DNA of 64,000 nucleotides from Pseudorhodoplanes sp. (GTDB lineage: Bacteria > Pseudomonadota > Alphaproteobacteria > Rhizobiales > Xanthobacteraceae). Location of the stretch: the NCBI GenBank assembly GCA_019187085.1, contig JABARS010000017.1, forward strand, positions 1 to 64,000, read 5' to 3'. The notes beneath the pieces are model-generated. The model was not told where the DNA came from. It was given only the letters and a program-made list of their open reading frames with translations, and ran no database searches. The translations under genes and the position numbers were made by a program. Positions 60,223 through 64,000 of the stretch are shown here, piece after piece (the stretch's first letter is position 1; each line of letters starts with the position of its first letter).

Positions 60223-61149
60223 TCATGCGCCGATGCGATGCGCACCGGTAAACACCTCGAAGCCGTCATGCCGGGCAACGGCAACCAGCGTCATCCCTGC
60301 CTGCCTGGCCGCTCGCAGCGCGAGCGCGCTTGGCGCCGACATCGCGACAATGATGGACGCTCCCAGCGTCGCGGTCTTATGAACCATTTCAATCGAAATA
60401 CGGCTGGTCAGCACAACAAAACCGGTCGCTCCGCTTATCCGGCGACAGGCCAGGTCGCCGATGAGCTTGTCCAATGCATTATGCCGTCCGATATCCTCGC
60501 GCACGGAAACCAGATCCCCGTCGGGCAAAAAGAAGCCGGCGGCATGCACCGCCCGCGTTTCCTGATACAGATGCTGCATGGGCTCAATCGACGCCAGAGC
60601 TGCCGAAATCAACTTCGGAGTAATCGTGATCCCGTCGGGGACGCGTCTGATCGGCGGTACGGCATCGGCAAGGCTTTCGATACCGCATAAGCCACAACCC
60701 GTGGGTCCTGCCAGCCGCCGCTGACGCTCGCCGAATACCGATGCCCGCGCGCCTCTCAGCCACATGCGCAGCTCAATGCCCGTCTCATGGACCACGATGC
60801 CGATATCTTCAATATCGGCCGGGCTCTCGATGATCCCTTCCGCCAGGCTGAAGCCGACCGCAAAATCAGCAAGATGAGAAGGAGTCGCCATCATGACGGC
60901 ATGGGTCGTTCCGTTGAAAGACAGGGCAACGGGAGTTTCCTCGGGAACGCTTGCGTCATGCGAGCACACGTTTGGACCACGATAGAGACGGTATGGCACC
61001 CGCACAGACGCGGCGAGAATTGAATCCCCAAGCAACGCAAGTCCGCGGCCAGCCGGATCAACGCCTCCGGTTGCTGGTTCCGCTCGGCTGGAATGCGCGG
61101 TTGTCGGCTCAACCGCATTCCTGGTTTTTTGCGTCACAGCCCCGTTCAT
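60223..61149 (-). CDS. fdhD: FdhD sulfurtransferase-type maturation factor
   Basis: 308 residues from the ATG at 61149; the longer frame upstream has no conserved sequence. The FdhD motif GPTGCGLCGIESL has Cys152 and Cys155, the pair that carries sulfur from IscS to the bis-MGD molybdenum cofactor. AVHAAGFFLPDGDLVSVREDIGRHNALDKLIGDL is also diagnostic. FdhD is needed for formate dehydrogenases and probably for related enzymes with a terminal sulfur ligand. Its place between the molybdenum subunit and the ferredoxin subunit genes suggests it matures that complex. Confidence 0.92.
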   Translation of the reverse strand: MNGAVTQKTRNAVEPTTAHSSRAEPATGGVDPAGRGLALLGDSILAASVRVPYRLYRGPNVCSHDASVPEETPVALSFNGTTHAVMMATPSHLADFAVGFSLAEGIIESPADIEDIGIVVHETGIELRMWLRGARASVFGERQRRLAGPTGCGLCGIESLADAVPPIRRVPDGITITPKLISAALASIEPMQHLYQETRAVHAAGFFLPDGDLVSVREDIGRHNALDKLIGDLACRRISGATGFVVLTSRISIEMVHKTATLGASIIVAMSAPSALALRAARQAGMTLVAVARHDGFEVFTGAHRIGA

Positions 61150-61294
61150 GGTCGCAATACCGGCCGTAGACACCGGCCATGAGGATCGGCAAGCGGACAA
61201 AATGAAATCCGACAGGTACGCCGTCCGCAGCGATCGAAGATTTGGGCAGCGTATTTCCGCCTGCCCGGGGCGCTCCAATCAAGCCACGATCCGA

Positions 61295-63847
61295 CTAGTT
61301 CGCATACTTGTAGATCTTCACCTTTCCGATTGTTTCCAGCGAGCCGCCCAGCAGGCCCGAGTGCGAGAGGTCGATTGTCAGATGAGCGTTCTGATTGATG
61401 CCTTCCCCGTGCGTCGTGGGGTGCTTCATCCAGCGTCCGAACCCGCCCGCGGCGGATGCCGTCTGCGGATGGATGCCTTCGGTCAGGGTGACGAAGCCGC
61501 GCGCCCTGGCGTGCCGGGACTCGATCCAAACCATGTCGCCATCGCGAAGACCGCGTTGCCTTCCGGTCGCGGAATTGATCACCACGTTCAGCAAGCTCGG
61601 ATCGCGCTTGACCACGTCCATCAGGATGGGGTTGGCCGGCGTGTCCGCCGTCGTCATCGGTGATTTGTACGAGATCAGATAGAAGTCGAACCCGTCATCC
61701 GCGGTGTGGACGGGGCTCGGCTCCCAATAAGGCAATCCCTTGTATATGTCGGTTTTTATGTTCAGACCGTGCTTCGCCTCGACCTCATATTTCTCAAGGT
61801 TGCCCTTGAGCTCATCTCCTGCCGTCCGGATGTAGTTGTAGAAGAGCGGCAGGCGCGCATCGCCATAGATGCGGTATTTCTGGTCGGGTCTGATGTAACG
61901 CAGGTCGTTGCCGTGCGCACGATACCAGTCGAGATTCCGCTCGCCATCCGAGTGGCATCTCGCCTGCACATCGAGAATTTCGTGGTAGTAATATTTGCGA
62001 TGCAGGTCGAGCTGATGGGGTTCGGACAGTCCCAGCGTCTTGTTCAGCTTTGCATTGAACCCTTCCGGACCGAACAGGAAGCCGGCCCGCTCCGCAAGCT
62101 CGATCAGGATATCCATGCCCTCCATCGTATCGTGGATGGGATCGACGACCGGCTGGCTCACCTGCAGACCCTGCATGTCATGGGTCCAGTTGATGAGATT
62201 GTAGCGCTCGAGATAGCTGTGCTCGGGCAGAACGATGTCGGCGAAGTCCGTCACCTCGTCGAGGTAAATGTTGATATTGACGACGAGATCAAGCTTCTTC
62301 ATAGCCTGCTCGATGATCTCGTTGTCGGCGCCGGTGATGAACGGATTGCCGTGATAGATGATCAGCACCTCCGGCTCGTAATCGATGCCGTATTTTTTCG
62401 GATCAAGCGTCACCAGCGGGACAAGATGCCCCAGATCGGTGGCGAGCGGCGCGTACTCCCGAAGCTCCAGGCTCTTCGGAGGATACGAAAAAGGAGTGTA
62501 GAGATGCCAGCCGGTGGCGGCCGGCTGGATCATCCCGTCCGGCCCCATCGGCACCGGCCGCGGCTTCCCGCCGAAACGGCGGGGGTCCATGCTCTTCGGC
62601 AGCAGACCGCCCGGCACGCCATGGACGCCCACCAGCATCATGACGGTCTCCTGCGCCATCATGGCCAGCGTGCCGTTGGTATGCGCCTGTAGGCCGCGAT
62701 ATGAGAGAATGGCCGCCGGCCGGAATGGATAGCTGACGCCATCAATGGTGATGGTTTGTCCGATGCAGGCCGCCTCGCAGAATTCTCGCGTGATCCGGCG
62801 CGTCGTGGCGGCGGGAATATCGCAGATCGTCTCGGCCCATTCCGGGGTGTACGTCGCGGTCTCGTCCTTCAGATGCTGAAAGCAGGGGACGCATTCGACA
62901 CCGTTTACGACATAAGTGCCTTCCAGGGCGAAATCCTTGATGCCGGGATCGTCGAACGGCTTCGCCCGTTGATCCGCATGGTCCCAGATTAGTGGCTTCC
63001 CGGATTTCGGATCCAACACGAAATGCCGATCGGGGTCGAGCAGATAAGGGGCATTCGTCCCCTTCTTCAGCCACGCGACATCGTAGGTCTTATATTCATG
63101 CACGATGAGATGGATCATCGCCAGCAGCAGCGCCAGATCGGTCGCCGGCTTGATCGGCAACCATTCGTCGGCCTTGCCGGCCGAAACCGAAAGACGCGGA
63201 TCGGCGACGACGAGCTTCAGGCCCCGCGCACGGGCGTCGGCCAGTTCGCGCGCGATCCGCACAAACGACTGATAGGAGCCGAATCCATATTCCGACCCCA
63301 GCAGCAGCAGATAGTTGCAATATTTCAGGTCGGGAAACTCGACCAACGCGCCATGGGTGATCATGCCCATGAAATGGTTCGGGTTGGCGCAGCCATTGCT
63401 TGATCCGCTGAAGCTGAACCCACCGTTTTCGGTGCCGAACGCCGCGCCCCAGGCGAAGGCCTGGACATATTTTTCATAGGCCCATAGCGAGCAGATCAGC
63501 TTGTGGGGGTTTTCCTGCCTGATGCGCTTGAGCTTCGCGCCGATGATGTCGAGCGCCTCCTCCCAGCTTGCTTCCCTCCAGCCCGGATCGATGTTGCGGC
63601 CCTTCTGCGGATTGGTGCGGATGAGCGGTTTCTTGATCCGATTGGGATCGTAGAACTTCGCGATGCCGGCCAAGCCGCGGGCGCACAGATGACCGCGCGT
63701 GTTCGGATCATCCGTGTCGCCGCGCACCCTTATCGGCTTGTCGTTCTTCACCTGCACAACGATACCGCAGGCATTGAAACATTGCTGGCAATGGCTCTTG
63801 ACCCACCGCTCCTGCATCCCGGACATTGCGGCGGATTGAGTTTGCAT
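61295..63847 (-). CDS. Bis-MGD molybdenum oxidoreductase catalytic subunit (Psr/Fdh-like)
   Basis: 850 residues from the ATG at 63847 with GGAG; slightly longer starts exist. The N-terminal [4Fe-4S] motif is complete (Cys20, 23, 27, 55), and Cys153 in SSNGCANPNHF is the probable molybdenum ligand. The C-terminal cofactor domain has LTEGIHPQTASAAGG. No twin-arginine signal is seen, so the enzyme should be cytoplasmic, unlike most Psr/Ttr/Nrf complexes. With the ferredoxin, NrfD-like subunit and FdhD, it would oxidise formate or reduce a sulfur or other acceptor, exchanging electrons with quinone. The substrate is unknown. Confidence 0.88.
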   Translation of the reverse strand: MQTQSAAMSGMQERWVKSHCQQCFNACGIVVQVKNDKPIRVRGDTDDPNTRGHLCARGLAGIAKFYDPNRIKKPLIRTNPQKGRNIDPGWREASWEEALDIIGAKLKRIRQENPHKLICSLWAYEKYVQAFAWGAAFGTENGGFSFSGSSNGCANPNHFMGMITHGALVEFPDLKYCNYLLLLGSEYGFGSYQSFVRIARELADARARGLKLVVADPRLSVSAGKADEWLPIKPATDLALLLAMIHLIVHEYKTYDVAWLKKGTNAPYLLDPDRHFVLDPKSGKPLIWDHADQRAKPFDDPGIKDFALEGTYVVNGVECVPCFQHLKDETATYTPEWAETICDIPAATTRRITREFCEAACIGQTITIDGVSYPFRPAAILSYRGLQAHTNGTLAMMAQETVMMLVGVHGVPGGLLPKSMDPRRFGGKPRPVPMGPDGMIQPAATGWHLYTPFSYPPKSLELREYAPLATDLGHLVPLVTLDPKKYGIDYEPEVLIIYHGNPFITGADNEIIEQAMKKLDLVVNINIYLDEVTDFADIVLPEHSYLERYNLINWTHDMQGLQVSQPVVDPIHDTMEGMDILIELAERAGFLFGPEGFNAKLNKTLGLSEPHQLDLHRKYYYHEILDVQARCHSDGERNLDWYRAHGNDLRYIRPDQKYRIYGDARLPLFYNYIRTAGDELKGNLEKYEVEAKHGLNIKTDIYKGLPYWEPSPVHTADDGFDFYLISYKSPMTTADTPANPILMDVVKRDPSLLNVVINSATGRQRGLRDGDMVWIESRHARARGFVTLTEGIHPQTASAAGGFGRWMKHPTTHGEGINQNAHLTIDLSHSGLLGGSLETIGKVKIYKYAN

Positions 63848-64000
63848 GTTTCGGCTCCACTCCATCGTCACCAACGCAGTCCGGCTTGCCTATGCCGACT
63901 GCGGGCAGGGATATAAGCGGCTTCGCAGGCATCCTCCCCGCTGGCCAGATACCCCTGTTCAACGTGTCCTATTTACCGGGGACTTTCGCGCGCTGCCTTG

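Overview
The window is about 62-63 % GC and reads as chromosome of an alphaproteobacterium, most likely Hyphomicrobiales of the Bradyrhizobiaceae/Xanthobacteraceae type. The indications are an interspersed two-hairpin repeat of the kind common in those genomes (18383-18481), the gene families present, dense GTG/TTG/CTG starts and many 4-nt stop/start overlaps. I see no tRNA, rRNA, CRISPR array, insertion sequence or phage gene. Nearly every gene is catabolic, transport, redox-cofactor or regulatory, so this looks like a large accessory catabolic region.

Layout. (1) 1-5808: start of a cut-off molybdoenzyme, a nitroreductase, and a two-subunit molybdenum enzyme resembling pyrogallol-phloroglucinol transhydroxylase, preceded by a MarR gene and a promoter carrying a perfect 14-bp palindrome. 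(2) 6109-11350: cupin and two tandem cyclase-family metal hydrolases, divergent from a LysR gene followed by an SDR and a 3-hydroxyacyl-CoA dehydrogenase. (3) 11351-18381: a consensus sigma-54 promoter in front of a SsuABC/TauABC-like importer and a three-subunit xanthine-dehydrogenase-type hydroxylase. (4) 18490-24036: a TolB-like/TPR regulator, then flavin reductase, dihydropyrimidinase-like protein and a deaminase-type amidohydrolase. (5) 24041-31551, minus strand: a full coenzyme F420 biosynthesis operon (cofGH, F420:NADP reductase-like gene, cofE, cofD, cofC, an FbiB-C-terminal-type flavoprotein) ending in an 8-oxoguanine-deaminase-like gene. (6) 31770-42014: a luciferase-like (F420 or FMN) oxidoreductase, ABC importer, a second copy of the regulator, two tandem binding proteins, an N-carbamoyl-amino-acid hydrolase, a beta-amino-acid-type transaminase and an ACMSD-like hydrolase/decarboxylase. 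(7) 42058-54430, minus strand: one long operon of a branched-chain-type ABC importer plus OsmC, SDR, Old-Yellow-type reductase, citryl-CoA-lyase-like, CoA-transferase and aconitase genes. (8) 54526-63847: amidase, two polysaccharide-deacetylase-fold hydrolases and an IclR regulator, then a PsrABC-like molybdenum oxidoreductase set with fdhD.

How it may work together. Regions 4-6 contain the steps needed to reduce a pyrimidine- or hydantoin-like ring, open it, remove the carbamoyl group and transaminate the resulting beta-amino acid, placed around the genes for the unusual hydride carrier F420. This is the strongest candidate for an undescribed system, and the linkage is inference. Region 8 appears to be one regulon: a GTTCT-type motif recurs at the amidase promoter and at the promoter of the ferredoxin/NrfD genes, with an IclR gene lying between them.
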